Assembly: GCA_934272745.1 (NCBI GenBank)
Contig: CAKQSI010000036.1
Coordinates: 1-21,719 of the forward strand
DNA length: 21,719 nt
Source of the DNA: an uncultured Clostridia bacterium
GTDB taxonomy: Bacteria; Bacillota; Clostridia; Christensenellales; Borkfalkiaceae
Direction: 5' to 3'
In this document: positions 20,753 through 21,719 of the stretch, one piece after another
Position numbering within the stretch: the stretch's first letter is position 1
Layout: each line of letters opens with the position of its first letter
Notes under the pieces: generated by a model
The model's input: the letters and a program-made list of their open reading frames with translations, nothing else
Databases searched by the model: none
What the model was told of the DNA's origin: nothing
Position numbers and translations under genes: made by a program

Positions 20753-21390
20753 GAAAAAACGCGCTGATCTTCGATCTGGACGGGGTACTGGTATTTACCG
20801 ACAAATTCCATTATCTGGCGTGGAAAAGCGTTGCGGACGAGCTGGGAATCCCTTTTGACGAAAAGGTGAACGACCGGCTGCGCGGGGTCAGCCGCATGGA
20901 CAGTCTGGAAATTATTCTGGAACGGTACCACGGCGTTCCGCTGACCGCGGAAGAAAAGCAGAAAATCGCCGCAAAGAAGAACGATCTGTACCGCTCGTAC
21001 CTTGCCACGATGACCGAAAAAGACGTTTCGGACGAAGTGCGCGCCACCCTTGCCGAGTTGAAAAACCGCGGCTATTTGCTGGCGCTGGGTTCTTCCAGCA
21101 AAAACGCGAAATATATTCTGGAAAAGGTCGGTCTTCTTTCCGCGTTCGATAAAATTTCGGACGGGAACAACATCGTGCGTTCCAAACCCGACCCGGAAGT
21201 GTTTTTGAAAGCGGCGGAATTTTTGGGCGTTTCTCCCGAAGCCTGCGCCGTGGTAGAAGACGCGAAAGCGGGCATCGACGCCGCAAAGGCGGGCGGAATG
21301 CTTGCCGCCGGCATCGGCGACGCCGCCTCTTATGAAAAGACCGACGTGCGCCTGACCCGGTTTTCCGATCTGCTGCTGCATTTCAACTAA
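20749..21390 (+). CDS. pgmB: Beta-phosphoglucomutase
   Basis: HAD-superfamily enzyme that converts beta-glucose 1-phosphate to glucose 6-phosphate. At 213 residues it has the normal length. The catalytic pair is Asp9 and Asp11 in FDLDGVL. Features that set this enzyme apart from other HAD phosphatases are present: TDKFHYLAWK and LRGVSRMDSL, with Arg49 at the position known to hold the phosphate. SSSKN, SKPDPEVFL and VVEDAKAGIDAAKAGGM complete the HAD motifs. The ATG at 20749 overlaps the previous stop codon and follows AAAAAGGGGG. The usual supplier of its substrate, a GH65-type phosphorylase, is not in the window; the upstream GH3 enzyme is a speculative alternative. Confidence 0.93.
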   Translation: MRKNALIFDLDGVLVFTDKFHYLAWKSVADELGIPFDEKVNDRLRGVSRMDSLEIILERYHGVPLTAEEKQKIAAKKNDLYRSYLATMTEKDVSDEVRATLAELKNRGYLLALGSSSKNAKYILEKVGLLSAFDKISDGNNIVRSKPDPEVFLKAAEFLGVSPEACAVVEDAKAGIDAAKAGGMLAAGIGDAASYEKTDVRLTRFSDLLLHFN

Positions 21391-21719
21391 GCCGAAAGAA
21401 GTCAAGGCGATTTGCCCGACTGAAAGGCGAAACCGTGTGGTGTCGGCACTTGTTGACGGATTGCCGAAGAGGGGTTACCGTCTCTTTCATTGCCTGCTTA
21501 CACGGAGAGAATCCCGGGAGTATTGCGTAAGAAGGCTGCGGACAAAGGTAGCTTTCGTAAAAGGATTGCTTGCGGCATATCTATTGCCCGGGATGTTTTT
21601 GCCAAAGGGTTTTCGGCTGCAGGTTGCGGGCGTAACCCAAAAAATTGCTCACACTACGGGATTTTCCCGATTTTCCCCAATTCTTAATCCTAAGCCGGGC
21701 GCCCGCAGCTTTTGCTGCG
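21391..21719. other. Gene-free end of the window
   Basis: No credible gene. A 65-codon frame at 21490-21687 starts with TTG, lacks a ribosome binding site and resembles no family. There is no obvious terminator directly behind pgmB. The region ends in the left part of another palindrome. Confidence 0.55.
21701..21719. repeat. Palindrome cut by the window end
   Basis: GCCCGCAGC-TTTT-GCTGCG: six stem pairs are visible before the sequence stops. The left flank GGGCGCCCGC matches the core of the dispersed elements at 32-67 and 3705-3740, so a further copy is likely. Confidence 0.5.

Noticed and set aside
21490..21687. 65-codon frame behind pgmB
   Set aside because: TTG start, no ribosome binding site, no recognisable motif, and it ends close to an intergenic palindrome.

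Overview
The window looks like a chromosomal segment of a Bacillota (Clostridia-type) bacterium, possibly an uncultured gut lineage. The evidence is AGGAGG-type ribosome binding sites, sigma-A-like promoters with 17-18 bp spacers, lipoprotein signal peptides, a DegV-family protein, a type-3 (archaeal/eukaryote-like) prolyl-tRNA synthetase, and GC-rich coding sequence with GC-rich palindromes in most gaps. The genus cannot be named from what is visible. No rRNA, tRNA, CRISPR array, phage gene or transposase was seen.

Layout. (1) 1-6323 is mostly housekeeping: transketolase on the minus strand, then DegV-family protein and prolyl-tRNA synthetase on the plus strand. Their gaps are long and rich in inverted repeats. 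(2) 6324-17237 is a carbohydrate block. It holds a surface lipoprotein with a GH5-like (clan GH-A) catalytic domain, and a minus-strand gene fusing an AraC-type regulator to an apparently complete GH39 glycosidase domain. Diverging from the regulator is a ribose/xylose-type ABC transporter operon: double ATPase, permease, lipoprotein solute-binding protein, second and divergent permease. (3) 17777-21390 holds a cytoplasmic GH3 enzyme with a NagZ-type Asp-His dyad, a fusion of a membrane domain with an NAD(P)-binding domain, and a beta-phosphoglucomutase that overlaps it by 4 bp.

How it may work together (inference). The lipoprotein trims a polysaccharide outside the cell, and the ABC transporter imports the fragments. 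The AraC-GH39 protein senses, and perhaps hydrolyses, a beta-linked oligosaccharide and controls both the importer and itself. The GH3 enzyme cleaves the imported sugar, and beta-phosphoglucomutase may feed a beta-sugar phosphate to glycolysis. Three copies of a GCAAAA-(A)T-(TT)-GTC motif lie in the 365-bp divergent control region, two of them on the -35 boxes. A looser copy precedes the GH5-like gene, which suggests one regulator for the block.

The points most worth following are the regulator-glycosidase fusion and its candidate operators, the strongly asymmetric ABC ATPase, the GH3/beta-phosphoglucomutase pairing, the hairpin-packed leader before the GH3 gene, and a family of polar palindromic intergenic elements that keep one orientation whatever the direction of the neighbouring genes.
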